A stretch of 64,000 bases of DNA from Apiotrichum sp. Y4204. Lineage: Eukaryota > Basidiomycota > Tremellomycetes > Trichosporonales > Trichosporonaceae. The notes beneath the pieces were generated by a model, which was given only the letters and a program-made list of their open reading frames with translations, ran no database searches and was not told the origin of the DNA. The translations under genes and the position numbers were made by a program. The DNA lies in assembly GCA_025531455.1 (NCBI GenBank), contig JAMYHL010000001.1:1578412-1642411 (forward strand). Reading direction: 5' to 3'. Positions 11,096-22,017 of the stretch are shown piece after piece. Position 1 is the first letter of the stretch. Each line of letters opens with the position of its first letter.

Positions 11096-12752
11096 ATGGA
11101 ACAACATTCTTCACCTCCCCGGCGCACCATGGCGACAGAGACCCTCACCCGCGTGCCGACCGCGAGCGAGCGCGTGCACCAGCAGGCGCTGGAGCTCGTC
11201 GAGTCGGCGCACGACGAGCACGCCGAGGAGCACAAGCTCCCGCCGCTCCCGTCGCTGATCATCGTCCTCGTCGCGAATGTGCTCATGCAGGTGGGTGCAA
11301 AAGGCTTCGTGTGTTCACTTGCTGACCTCAGCTCACGTTCTTCATCATTGTGTCATCGTCAAACGAGTATGCCCAGCACTTGGGCGGTACCGCGACGTTC
11401 TCCGGTCTCGTCATTGGCATTCCGACCGCCATCTCGGCCATGACTCTGTACCCGCTGTCGCGCATCGACCAAGGTGAGTTGGAGATGAGAGTGTCTGAGA
11501 TAGGATAAACTGAGACTCACCAATCGCAGGCGTGTACCACCGCCCGCTGCACTTTGCGTGTGGGTGCCTCCTGCTCGGCAACACGCTGTACGGCATCGCC
11601 TACCGCGCCAACTGGCTATACCTCATCCTGATCGGCCGCATGGTGTGCGGCGGCGGCTTTACGTTCTGGATGTACGCCAAGCGCTACTGCTCCGACCCGC
11701 GCATTGTGGGTCTCCGGCGGCGCACGACGCTCGCGGGCTGGCAGGTTCTTGGGCAGGGTATCGGGTTCAGCCTAGGTCCATTTGCGGGTGGTTTCCTGTG
11801 AGTCGCCGAACCTTTTGTGCAAAAGCTGGAGAGACACCGCTACCCATCATGACATGCCTCTGACACCCACAGGTCCAAGATCAACTTCCGCAACAATGTG
11901 TTCAACGGGTTCACCGCCCCAGGATGGATTATGGCTGCGGTGTGGGCTGTCTTCTGGGTGTGCGTCTGGCTGTTCTTCGAGGACGCACCGAGGGCAATCC
12001 CCAAGGCCAAGGCGGGCCCCGAACCCGAAGTAGGGGTGGGCACCGACATTGAGCTCACCACCCTCCCGCAAACCACTCCCGCATCGTCCGCGACATCGCG
12101 CCGTCCGCTGCAGCGCTTGGCGGCTGCTCGCCGCCGCCTACCCGAGCACGTGGCGCCCTCGCAGCTCGGGGTCATCGTGACAATGTGCTGGTTCGCCATG
12201 ACGTGCTTTTTCATCCTCGGCGCGTGGGAGTCGAACATACCAGTGTTCACGTCGAGCGATGCCCCGGCCAATCCGTTCCACTACACCCCGTTCGCGGCAG
12301 GCAACCTTATCGCGCTTGGCGGCGTGTGCACGATTCCGTTCCTACTCCTCAACCTCCTGTTTGCGCGACGCGTGCAGGACCGGCACACGCTCGCGGCCGG
12401 AACGGGTATTGGCCTCGCAGGGCTGCTTGTTGCAATGGGAATACTCGCCGGGCGGAAAGTCAACTTTGGTAGCTTCTTCGTGGCATGGTTCCTTGTCGCG
12501 CTCGGCTTCAACATCGCTACGACGGTCACGCTCGCGCTCCTCTCTAAACAGCTGCCTGGAGAGTGGAACGGGCGGATATCGATCATCATCCAGTGCAGCA
12601 ACTACACGGGCCGCGTGACGGGTGCCGTGTGGGGCGGAGCCGGGGTCAAGGTCGGCATGCTGGCGTATGTTGGCTTTCAAATCGCGATTGTCGGCCTCGG
12701 CGGCGTCATGTTCCTCTCCCTCTGGCGCAGCCTCAAGGCCAAGACGGGGTAG
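11096..12752 (+). CDS. MFS transporter (MFSD8/YCR023C-like)
   Basis: Four exons (11096-11290, 11332-11473, 11530-11797, 11873-12752) sum to 494 aa in frame; all introns are GT-AG with good donors. A hydrophilic, acidic N-tail is followed by about 11-12 membrane helices, with a long cytosolic loop (about residues 245-290) in the middle. After helix 3 the loop GRMVCGGGFTFWMYAKRYCS and the segment GWQVLGQGIGFSLGPFAGGF match the MFS pattern seen in fungal MFSD8/YCR023C-like carriers. Such proteins are usually placed in vacuolar or plasma membranes, substrate unknown. The starting ATG (MEQHSSPP) is the first ATG in the exon; a preceding GTG is not credible in a eukaryote. Family assignment is moderate, MFS fold is strong. 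Confidence 0.85.
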
Positions 12753-12900
12753 CCGAAGAGGAGACATGGAACGGATTGGATGCATAGGTAGTAGAGGGAG
12801 GTAGCTCGGGTAAAGTTGTCTGTAACGCTCTCAATGGCTGCGACTGGTATCTATTATGCACATGGTATTCTATTTACATCCAGCAATCGCCAGGATATGC

Positions 12901-14739
12901 TCAACGCCTTGATCTCGGGACCCACGCGGCATCGAGAGCCTCAGTGAACGGCACATCATGCGTGTGCTTCGCGCCACAGACCACACAGGGCGCGGCCTCT
13001 TGCTCGGTGAAGAACTTGAGCGGCATTGGGGGTGGGTTTTCGAGTAGCCTCTTGCTGAGGTTCCACTTCCTCGCCTTCTCAATTTGCACCACGAGGTCCC
13101 AGAACATCCTCGACATGCGTTGGAACTCGGGTCGCTCCTCGGGGCTGAGCTCACTCAGCACCGGTTCTTCGACACGTACGTAGAGTTCCCACAAGGTCGT
13201 GCGCTCGTCTGCCCGCACAATATCTTCCGGCACCTCTACCAGATCCCTCCCCACCACGTCTTCCTTGCCCCAGCGCGACGCCATCTGTTGCTGCACCGCA
13301 GCGAGACGTGCCTCCAACTCGGGGTCCTTCTCGATTGATACACAGGCTGCTTGAGCCCTAGCAAAGTCGTATTCCGCCGGGCGAAGGGCGACGGTGTCGG
13401 CCACAATGCACCGGATACGCTTCTCCACGTCTGACAAATCGTCCGTGATGTTGATGCCGTAGCTGCCGTGCGCGTCCATGTCATCTGTGGGATCATCCAG
13501 GTCTTCGGGACGAATGAAGGTTCCGTAGCCAATGTCGATGACCTCCAGCGTCGCCTCTGTCCTCCACCGCAACGCATGAAGCACATCCTGCGCGCGAATG
13601 GTGGCGTCGTCCTCGATGGCAGTTTTCTCGGAGAAGAAGCACCTGCACGTTACGCGTCCAGTGAAGTTAATTGCGAACATGTGGAGCTGCGTCAAACCAT
13701 GTAGTGTCAAAGTTGATTGACGAAGCAACGGACGCGCGACGATACCGATACGATCCGTGTGTTCTGAAGTGAGATAGTGGCCCTCAATCCCAAGGAACCA
13801 GCAGATGGCCGAGCCTAGCTCGACTGGCCCAAGGGTCGACGACGGGCCACCGCGTAGCATCCGGAAGAGGTACGTGGTCGGGTCTTCCCAGGCAGAAGGA
13901 ACGTCTGTGATACACAGATTCTCCACGCTGTTCCCAAATGCGTACGCCATGAGCCGCCGAAATGAATACTCGAGGGGCACGAGGTAGTCGGATTCGAGCT
14001 GGTGGTCTGGGTCTCCCGCAAAACACATTCTTCCCTCGTCTCCCGCGCTCGGTGCCGGCCAGCGGCGGTGCGCGTGCTCCCAGTCGGACATGTGTTGAAT
14101 TGCCCAAGGCGAGATACGCATATCGGTGACGTTCGGGAAGAGAAGCTTGTCGGGTGTTGTAGAAGGAATGGGTCGGCCGTCCTCGTCAAGCATGGGGCTC
14201 AGACCCCGCCAGAGATCATAGACAACGCCGATGCGAGGAACCTGCATTACGGTAAGATGCTTGCAGTGTGAGAGGAGAGTCAGGCGCCGCTGCCAAGACC
14301 CAAGGTTTGACCGTTGCACCTCTGCGAGCTTGTCGTATGCGGGGTCGTCCTCTACGTGTGGCCAGTCGTCCCATACGCCGCGAGTATACGAATCCGGTAG
14401 TTCCCATTCGTCGGGGTCTAACAGGATGATGGGTTCACCATTGTCAATAAAGTGGTCGATCTTCGCACCATGCACCGCTTTGAAGCACTCGAGGTCGCTC
14501 TGGTACTCTGCATACGTTGGCGTGTTGAGCGCGCGCACCTCGCGCGGAAGACCGTGGAAGAGCGCGTCGGCATTGTTGCGCGTGATCACGAGAGTGCGAT
14601 AGAGAATCGGGACCACGACATCGTACACTGCGTGCGAGCACTGCGCTACAGCGGCAAGTGTCTTGCGCGCGCTCCAGTCCTCGAGGTGCAGACAAACGAC
14701 GTGCACTAGCTCGAGCGGGAGGGATCGGTCGCTCTTCAT
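12901..14739 (-). CDS. F-box-like protein, intronless
   Basis: One uninterrupted frame of 612 aa. The first 50 residues (LPLELVHVVCLHLEDWSARK, then a helix with VAQCSHAVYDVVVPILYRTL) fit the F-box-like pattern common in basidiomycete proteins: LP-E-hydrophobic helix, 'LA..CS' turn and the 'P.LYR.L' end. The long remainder shows no clear leucine-rich repeats but has acidic loops and a C-terminal CVVCGAKHTHDV segment that could bind a metal. F-box proteins recruit substrates to SCF ubiquitin ligases; that role here is inferred from the N-terminus alone. The ATG at 14739 is used because the longer frame opens only with TTG. Confidence 0.75.
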   Translation of the reverse strand: MKSDRSLPLELVHVVCLHLEDWSARKTLAAVAQCSHAVYDVVVPILYRTLVITRNNADALFHGLPREVRALNTPTYAEYQSDLECFKAVHGAKIDHFIDNGEPIILLDPDEWELPDSYTRGVWDDWPHVEDDPAYDKLAEVQRSNLGSWQRRLTLLSHCKHLTVMQVPRIGVVYDLWRGLSPMLDEDGRPIPSTTPDKLLFPNVTDMRISPWAIQHMSDWEHAHRRWPAPSAGDEGRMCFAGDPDHQLESDYLVPLEYSFRRLMAYAFGNSVENLCITDVPSAWEDPTTYLFRMLRGGPSSTLGPVELGSAICWFLGIEGHYLTSEHTDRIGIVARPLLRQSTLTLHGLTQLHMFAINFTGRVTCRCFFSEKTAIEDDATIRAQDVLHALRWRTEATLEVIDIGYGTFIRPEDLDDPTDDMDAHGSYGINITDDLSDVEKRIRCIVADTVALRPAEYDFARAQAACVSIEKDPELEARLAAVQQQMASRWGKEDVVGRDLVEVPEDIVRADERTTLWELYVRVEEPVLSELSPEERPEFQRMSRMFWDLVVQIEKARKWNLSKRLLENPPPMPLKFFTEQEAAPCVVCGAKHTHDVPFTEALDAAWVPRSRR

Positions 14740-15311
14740 TGCGGCTGGGCGCGGAGGAGCAGCCGACAGGACTGTGAACAATCAGCAAGCATGTCGCGGG
14801 TGTTGGGCAATGTCGTGTTCAACTCACAGAAGCTGTGCGTTGGGATGCAAGAGGATGAGAGAGTGGATGAACGAGAAACAATGCAAGTGTGGGTTTCACA
14901 GGAAATCACTGCTTCTCGAGACACACACAGGAATCTGGGTGGCGCACACGGGACGATGGATGGCATTTCCGGCAACTCTGCTCGACGCGACCCAACGCGT
15001 CCCTGTCCACAGTGCCGGCATCGATCTCCCTATGCTTGACATACATGCAGTTTAGTGGTTGAGTTGCAGAGTTGTGTTCGTGCACGTCGTACACATGCGG
15101 TACACATTAGGCTTTGTATGTTCAGGCGGCAAGTTCATATAAAGGCAGCAAGCCCACCTTGACAGCAAGCTCGCGCCACGTTGCCTCTCCTGTGCTTCAG
15201 TGGCTGGGCATGATGCTCCGTGCGCAACCGCCTCTGGCATGTAAAGAGTCACATCTCTGCTGACTACTACTCGTGTATATGCGCTGCATCTTCCTACGTT
15301 CCTACATGATC
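14740..15311. other. intergenic region between two minus-strand genes
   Basis: Holds the promoter side of the F-box-like gene and the 3' end of the PLC gene. A plus-strand ATATAAAGG word at about 15136 has no plus-strand gene downstream. Nothing else seen. Confidence 0.45.
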
Positions 15312-17026
15312 CTACACGTCCTGGATGTCGATATGCACGAGGAGGGACGTCTTGGACGCGTGTCCGCCAAGGTCGAGGAGGCGGAGGAAGTTCCATCCGG
15401 GGACGACGTAGAGCAGGCGGATGGCGACGGCGGCAAGGACAGGATTGCGCGCCATGCGCTCGTCGCTCTTGAGCAGGATACGGAGGAACACGAGCTCGCT
15501 CTCCACGTACTCCCACTCGAGCACCTCGTCCCACATCGGGTTGATGTTCTCCTTGCGATCCTTGCCTGTCTTGCGCTTTGGCGGCTCGTCCCGCAGGTCG
15601 TCGGGATGTACGAGCACACACGACACGTACGGCGCGGTGGCCTCTGGTGCGTCACTCGCGCCGGCAACACGCAGCCGCAGACGCTTCTTGCCCTGTGGAG
15701 GCGGCGGCGGCGGGTTGCCTCGGAGGTACGCAGGCTTGAGGACGAATCCGTCGGTTCCCGAGAACATGGCCGCGTTGAGCTGCATGCCGGCGCCAAAGCG
15801 CTGCCAGTTGAGCGCACACACCTGCGCGCCGACGCCCCAGTACGGCGTGGGCTTGAGGTTGGATGAGCCGATGCGCGTTCCCTTCGGGTACACACGCATG
15901 AGGTGCTTGGCGTTGTGGGCCGCAATCTTGCGCGAGGCGGCAGGGAGGTGCGCGGAGAGACCCGACTCGGACACATTTATGAGGTGGTGGTGCGGTGCGT
16001 TCGCGAGCGCACTCTCAAACCACGAGTTGTCTGGCGGCTTGACGCTCTGAGCGTACACGCCCATCGCCGCGAGTGCCGGTATAATCTTGGCGTTGGCAGC
16101 GGCCTTCTTCTTCTCGGCCTTGTACTGGCTCGCGTCGGCGGCGTGCTTTGCTTTGTCGGCGTCGCTGCACTCGTCACTCGAGTCCGAGTCCGACGAGCTG
16201 TTGTCCTCCCCCTCCTCCTTCTCCCCGTCAAAGTGGTACTCGACCATGACGCAGATCTTGGACCCGAGCTCGTCGAGACGGACGTGCACGCCCGCGTCCG
16301 CCACCTCCTCGGCGTTCGCGCGTGCGGTAATTGCGCGGCTCAGTAGGCGGTCGCCCCACACCTCGTTCATGATGTCGACCAGGCGCTGCTGCCCGTGGGG
16401 CCCGCAGTGGTTCTCGAGCGAGAGGAATACGGGCGCGGGAGGGTAGTGGCTTGCCGAGGGTGATGCCGCACGACGGTCACGCTCAGCGTCCACGACCGTG
16501 CGGATCGTCTCGCACACGCTTCGGAACGACACGTTCGACACGAGCGTGTACCCATGGGTAACCTTGGGCTCGTCCTTGTTGTCGGGGTTGTCCCACGCGT
16601 CGATCTCGACGCAGCGAGCACCGGTGCCAAGTGCAAGCTCGTACCCACTGGAGCAAGAGGAGCCAAACAGCTGATGCGCAAGAAGGTACGTGTTATGGCT
16701 CGAGGAGATGAAGTAGTCGGTAAGGGGGTGGGAGCGGTCCGTGACCTCTGGGGCACCCGGATGTGCGAGCGCACGAGCATGTCCTTGAGGGCTGGTGGAT
16801 TGACCTCGTCGCCGACCCCCGCGTCCGCCGCCGAAAGGATGTTATTGTCGGCGAGGAACTGGCGCAGCGCGAGGCTCACGTTCAGGTTCTCCGGGTTGCC
16901 GCTCGACGGGTCGTGGCCGCCGGCGACTGACGACGGGTCCATCACATCGCCGCCATCATCGCCGCGCTCCTTGTTCCCGCTGCCGCCGAACGGCGAGAGC
17001 GATGCGAGTTTCTCTGTGATGCCCAT
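15312..17026 (-). CDS. PI-specific phospholipase C, delta/Plc2-like, with apparent -1 frame break
   Basis: About 571 aa if one base is missing. After a roughly 90-residue N-tail comes the X domain with ISSSHNTYLLAHQ (first catalytic His), CVEIDAWDN and KVTHGYTL (second His), then a Ser/Asp-rich acidic linker, the Y domain (SNLKPTPYWGVGAQVCALNW) and a C2 domain ending in HIDIQDV. The PH and EF-hand regions of larger PLCs are absent. The enzyme would cleave PI(4,5)P2 to IP3 and diacylglycerol. The frame changes at about 16750-16753, a run of four G on the plus strand: one added base restores RVPPEVTDRSHPLTDYF, which reads smoothly into the X domain. A 29-nt intron at the same place (GTGCGC to AG) is the alternative. 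Total length is 3n+2, consistent with a single-base loss. Confidence 0.85.
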
Positions 17027-17536
17027 TGGGGTGGATGGATGTGGGTGTGAGAGTGAATGAGAAAGAGAAATGTGACAAGAGAGGGAGATGGATGTCTCTG
17101 TTTGTGCTGTGCAAAAGGATGCCAAGGGACGTCATTTCTCATTCCTCACTGGATGGGCTCGATCGGCGACTTTTGCTTGGCAACAGAGACCGAGATAGCA
17201 GTACCCCCCAGAAGTTAATCACCGACCCTGTCATCCGCAGGACAACAACAACAAACAACAACAACAAGGCAAAGAGCGGGACCGGGCAGCGCTTTACTCT
17301 ATATCTGTCTCCAGGTGAATCAGATTACCCAGTCAAAGTGCCTCAAGAGCTGTGCATACAACGGAAGTTACCAATCCTTTCCTACCCAACCTCACTGTTC
17401 ACTTGATTCACTTCTGAGATCCTTCCTTTGCGCAGACGACCCTTCAAGCCAACACTCTAGAACAGCTTGTCGAGGATCCGCCCCCAGAGAGTCCGTGACC
17501 GAATTGGGCTGGCGTCAGCGCGGTCTCACACAACAC
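17027..17536. other. intergenic region upstream of PLC
   Basis: Contains the PLC promoter side and the 3' end of the permease gene. An ACA-type trinucleotide repeat runs from about 17242 to 17267. Confidence 0.5.
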
Positions 17537-19376
17537 TCACTGTTCCTGGTAATACTCCTCGAGACGGTCAAACTCGGCGACGCGCGCCTCAAAGTCGATC
17601 TCGTCGAGGCGGACGTATCTCGTCTTGGCCTTGAACTTCCAGAACACGAAGGCGACGACAAAGAACGCAATGCCAAAGTAGCACGTAAAGAACTCTTGCG
17701 TGTCCCACCCGCCCTGCCGTCAGCTGAGAACCTGTAAGGTGTCCCACCTTGGTGAACACAATCCAGCCCTGTGTGAGCACGATGATAAGGAGCATCGTGA
17801 GCGACACATAGGCGTACGGGTACGTCCAGCGCGTAGACCACGGGAGAAAGTCCTTTGCAATGTACCCCTGCCTCTTGAGTGCCTTGCGGAACCGGATGGT
17901 CATGAACGCCATGCCGACGTAGTTGAGCACTGCGGTCAGCGGCTACACTTTGCTTGTCACTCACGGGACGCAACGGAGCTGAGGTTGATAAACCACCCAA
18001 ACACGATGGCGCCGTTGTTGCTGACCTGCATGTAGCTGAGGCAGAAGATGGCAAACACGGCGCCGTAGGCGAACAGCGGTACACCATGTTTGGTCGTTCG
18101 GGCAAAGATCTTGGGAGCCTCGCCGCGAGAGGCGAGCGAATGTAGCAAGCGAGTTGCGAGGTACGCAAAGCCGTTGGAGCAGGAGAGAGCCGAAGTGATG
18201 ACCATGGCGTTGCTGATGTCAACTAGGACACTCGCTGTAGGAAGCTCACAAGATGTCTGGGAGGTAGCGGATACCGACGCGGCGCATACCGACAACAAAG
18301 GCGGACGCGTTGGAGCCAATACCGGTAGCGACGGCCTCCTTGAGGACGGAGTCGTTGTAGGGCACGAGGATACCGATGGCAAGCACGCCGCCAAAGAAGA
18401 AAACTGCGAGGCGGAAGACAATCGCCTTGGTCGCGCGCGGGAGTGTCTTGCGTGGGTGCACGGCCTCGGCGGAACAAAGCGCCATCGTGTCCGGCCCGCC
18501 GATCGAGAAGGCCGCCATCTTGAACACCTGCCAGAAGCCCAGGAAGCGGCCCAATGGACCAGTAGTGTAGTATTCTGCCCACACGCCGGGGTTCTTCCAG
18601 TATCGGAAGCCAATGCGGTCGTGGTGTGGGTTCCCGCCGAGCATGATGATGAAGGTCATGACGATCATCATCGTGATCAGAATGACTTTTCCGGATGCGC
18701 TGGGGTCAGGTTTGTTGCTGCGTCGCACTCACGCGTAGAACTCGGCCTCGCCAAAGAACTTGACGTGGAAGACTGGTGTAAGTCGTACTCAACGCGTTCT
18801 TCTGGACTCCACTCACCATTCAGTGCCGTGATGATGACGAGCGAGACCGTAATCCACACAGCGACATTGATCTGTGGCCACCAGTAGTCACACAGCCCAG
18901 CGACAGCAATGATGTCCGCGCAGCCAAACCTGGAAGGTAAGTCTGGACACATATCTCCGGCCCATCGTCGCTCACATTGTTGCTGCGTAGAAGAAGTTCC
19001 ATCCGAGAGCAAACGACGCTGCTCGGTCCACAAACAGACCAGCCCAGGCAATATGACCACCACGGATGGGGAGGAACGCTGCCATCTCGCCGGCGCCGAG
19101 GCACACGCCCCAGATGATCGCCGAGTAGATCGAGTATGCGATGAGTGAGCCGAGGGGCCCGGCCCAGATCAGACTGCGCGCCGAGCCGATAAACAGACCC
19201 GTGCCAACCGCCGCGCCAATGCCGATAAGCTGGATGTGGCGCGCCTTGAGCCCGCGCACCGTCGCGGTATCGTCGGAGGCATCCCGGTACGTCCCCTCCA
19301 CGCCTGTGGGCTGGTTTGCGTGTTCGACATACACGGACGTGCCCTTTGTGTCAATTGCGGACTCCTTGTCGGACAT
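17537..19376 (-). CDS. amino-acid permease (fungal AAT/YAT family)
   Basis: Multi-exon gene starting at ATG 19376 (MSDKESAIDTKG) and ending with EEYYQEQ at 17537. The N-terminal cytosolic tail ends in RGLKARHIQLIGIGAAVGTG, the hallmark of fungal amino-acid permeases at helix 1 (H-x-I-Q-hydrophobic-I-G-I-G-A-A-V-G-T-G-L-F-I-G). Further matches include AAFLPIRGGHIAWAG, FSIGGPDTMALCSAEAV with the unwound-helix region, and the loop NGFAYLATRLLHSLASRGEA. About five introns with GTGAGT-type donors break the frame. The product should be a 12-helix proton-coupled plasma-membrane amino-acid importer; substrate range cannot be read. A CATAAATAG word about 70 bp upstream may be the TATA element. Confidence 0.92.
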
Positions 19377-19960
19377 TGGTCAGAGATTAGGGGTTGGAGA
19401 GGAGACCGTTGGTAAGGAGACTTGTGAGGCTCGGCGCCAGACTATTTATGGAGCGCGGGTCGCTTCCGAGCTGTCCCCGGGGTGAGCTCTGAGAGGCATG
19501 TTGTTCGACGAGCACATGCCGGATATGTGTGCCTGCGAACTCTCCTCGCACCCGTCGTAAGTGGAAGGTGGGGCAACATGGGGCAACAACAAGCCGAGAT
19601 CTGTGAGCCGAGAGGAAGCGGAGGCCCGAGATGCAAGCCCTGCCCAATCTGCCCTGCCTCTCGTCACCAGCCGCCGGTTCCACGGCCCTGGCCCCATGTG
19701 ATGTCGGTAGCAGATTAAGGTGGGCACCGGTGTCCAGTTCGGCAACCAGATTGGGGGCCGGTATTCAGGCGAGCGAGACGAGGCGCGCATGTCGGTCCTG
19801 GCCGTCGGTGGAGTCGTGCATCGCCGAGTGGCCAATCTGGTCGCCGACCGGTGCTTGACTGAGCCGCTTTCTTGAACGTACAGTAACAGTTGTACAGCAG
19901 ATGCGACTGAGGTTGACTTTTGGTCAACCTCACTGTGTCAACCTCACTCGCTTCGCCGCC
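19377..19960. other. divergent promoter region
   Basis: Lies between the permease (-) and the Zn2Cys6 gene (+). A TATA-like word, plus-strand ctatttatg at 19442-19450, is about 70 bp upstream of the permease ATG. A short direct repeat of a tcaacctcactg-type word lies just before the regulator start (about 19920-19950). Confidence 0.5.
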
Positions 19961-20880
19961 ATGTCCCCGTTTACAGCGTGCATAACCTGCCGGCGCCAGA
20001 AGGTGCGTGCTACAATCTGGCGGTGACTCACGCGGAGATCAAGTGTATGCGCGACGACGGCGGCGTGGCGTGCAGGCGGTGTTTCCAGCTCGAAGAACCG
20101 TGCGAAGTCGTCGCGCGCCATCTGGGCCGAAAGCTCGGATCCAAGAAGTGAGTCCGGGTCTGGCGCAATACTCACTCGCAGCCGGCCAAAGTCACAACAG
20201 CCACGCACGCCGTGGTCTGCGAGCTCGCGACCCCATGTATCTCCTGTCCATTCAGTCCCAGCGACCGACGTGCCGATCGAGCTGCATTCCTTCACCCCCG
20301 CGGAGGCGTACCTCTCTCCTCCAGACTCAGATGCGTTCCCCGACCTCGATCTCGAGTCGCCGGAACGCCCGACCTTCAACATGCTGAACGTGCTGGCGCG
20401 CGTGGCCAACGACCAGCCGCTCGAGTCACCGTCGAGCACCTCTCCAGTAACGACTGCCACCACAGCGTTTGAGCGCGCCTCATTTCTCGCCGCGTTTCGG
20501 GATGACGCGCGTTGTTCTCAGTGCTGGTGATTCTCAGCTCGTCGCCGTCGTCGAGGGACAAGGACCTCTTTTTGTTGTCCGTTGTGGCCGCGCTCGCACG
20601 CCGGCTGATCGACCTGCGGGTTCACGCCAACGTGTCGAGCATCAGCCGCGTGCTCGGCCGGCGGCTGATGACGGCAACGCGCAAGCTGGCAGCAACACGT
20701 CTGCCGGGCGAAAGTGTTGCGGACTCCGCTGCTGAGTTGGACCCCGAGTCGCTCGGCCTTGGACCATTTTCCCACTCCTTTGCCACCCTAGTTCCGACGT
20801 ACGGCGAGGGCATATTCGGCATGCTCGACACGATGGGCTTTGGCGACTTTGGCGTTGGTGACCTGTTTGGAGATCAGTAG
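19961..20880 (+). CDS. Zn2Cys6 binuclear-cluster transcription factor, frame break
   Basis: Exons 19961-20002, 20038-20147 and 20182 onward, with 35- and 34-nt introns. The N-terminus spells CITCRRQKIKCM...CRRCFQLEEPC, i.e. C-x2-C-x6-C-x8-C-x2-C-x6-C, the Gal4-type zinc cluster, followed by a basic linker RHLGRKLGSK. The body is Ser/Pro-rich with an acidic segment and ends in FGDFGVGDLFGDQ. Near 20510 the frame stops (CSQCW then TGA), while a second frame downstream (FSVLVILSSSPSS onward to 20880) looks like the continuation. One added T at about 20511 would join them; a 44- or 71-nt intron ending at 20537 with a weak donor is the other explanation. It is likely a nuclear regulator of neighbouring metabolism, target unknown. 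Confidence 0.8.
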
Positions 20881-21146
20881 TTGTATTAGTCATTTGTTGG
20901 GATATGTGTTGTATAGTTGTGAAGTGTGCGATGTGTCGTGTGCAACCTCCTGCTGATTGTCCCATCGTGTCTGAGCGGCTCGTGCACTGCTTCCATGCTT
21001 CCACGCTTTTGTCTCGTTTGCATTCCCAACCACCACGCCACCATCCTCGAATGGCTCCCTTGTCCCCATTAGCCCATCCGTGCCATCAGCCCGGTGTCAT
21101 CGGCCCAAGATTGTCGTCTGCGTTCGCTCGCTCGTACGCCACTCCC

Positions 21147-21151
21147 AAAAA
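21147..21151 (-). terminator. RNA polymerase III T-run terminator
   Basis: A run of five T (minus strand) follows directly after the discriminator base of the tRNA gene. Confidence 0.8.
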
Positions 21152-21254
21152 GGCCCTCACCCGGATTTGAACCGAGGACCACTCCCAGCCTTGGCTGGAC
21201 ACCGTGAGGCATCCCAACCCAAAGAGAGTATGATAGCGACTACACCATAAGGGC
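21152..21254 (-). tRNA. tRNA-Pro(UGG) with a 30-nt intron
   Basis: On the minus strand the acceptor arm pairs GCCCTTA with TGAGGGC and is followed by discriminator C. The A box TGGTGTAGTCG and B box GGTTCAAATCC match the polymerase III consensus. The anticodon stem CTCTC/GGGAG closes a loop TT-TGG-G/T, so the anticodon is UGG (proline). A 30-nt intron, 21188-21217, sits between positions 37 and 38, the canonical place. The mature tRNA would be 73 nt before CCA addition. The D-loop reads AGTCGCTA, without the usual GG pair. Other anticodon registers give poorer stems. Confidence 0.85.
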
Positions 21255-22017
21255 CTGGGTTTTTTGCGAGAGAGGGACAATAAGAAGACGTGGAGGTGAT
21301 AGCGCGATTGATTTCTTTTCGGGGTGACCTTTGAGAGGATTTATGGCGTTATTTTGCGGATTTTTCGAGTTTGCTATGTACTTTTGCTTGTCAGCTCTTC
21401 ATCGCTCGTGCAATCACGCTGTGCATAATCTCCAAGCAGCGGCAAACGCAGCTGATGCATTGCGGCGCATCCGGCGTGGATGATCCAATTTCGGAGGTCA
21501 CCGTCGAGTTGGAGAGTCACCTTCGTTCCATACACGATGTTCCACCTCTATCGACCCGCATGTTCAATCTCTGCATGCCGCGGAGCCGGACCTGTGTTGC
21601 ATGCTGTATGTGGGGCGCCGTGGAACTGCAACGGTTTGTCGCGTCGGATAAACAGTCTGTCGCAATCTGTCGCCTATCTCTTCTGAGCTTCCTGAGCGCC
21701 GAAGCCGAAACCCCCGAGGCCATCCCTACTAGCTACCCGAAACCCTTCCACAACATCGGTTCAGTCCCTTCACTCTTGCGTGATCTACTTGACTCGCCTT
21801 ATTCTTCCGCCCGCGTACAAGGAGGTGGAGTGAGACCGGTGGTGGGCAGTGCCTGACCTTGAATCTGGGCGCCGAGCTGGACGCCGAGAATGACGTCCAC
21901 TGGGAACGGAGAAAGCCGATCACGAGACATGGATAAGGCAGCGCCGTCCGCGCTCTGTGGGAACCACAAAAGGCAGTCGAGCAACCCCAGTCTGCGCAGC
22001 ACCTCACACATATCACG
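21255..22017. other. intergenic region
   Basis: Includes the 5' flank of the tRNA and the promoter of the FAD oxidoreductase. A 161-codon plus-strand open frame from 21371 opens without motifs and has Cys/Leu-rich composition unlike the neighbouring genes, so I leave it out. Confidence 0.5.

Noticed and set aside
12901..17026. Operon-like or biosynthetic cluster of F-box, PLC and permease
   Set aside because: Same strand but unrelated functions, separate promoters and intergenic gaps of about 500 bp.
21371..21856. 161-codon plus-strand frame before the FAD enzyme
   Set aside because: Starts without Kozak-like context, no motif, composition unlike neighbours.
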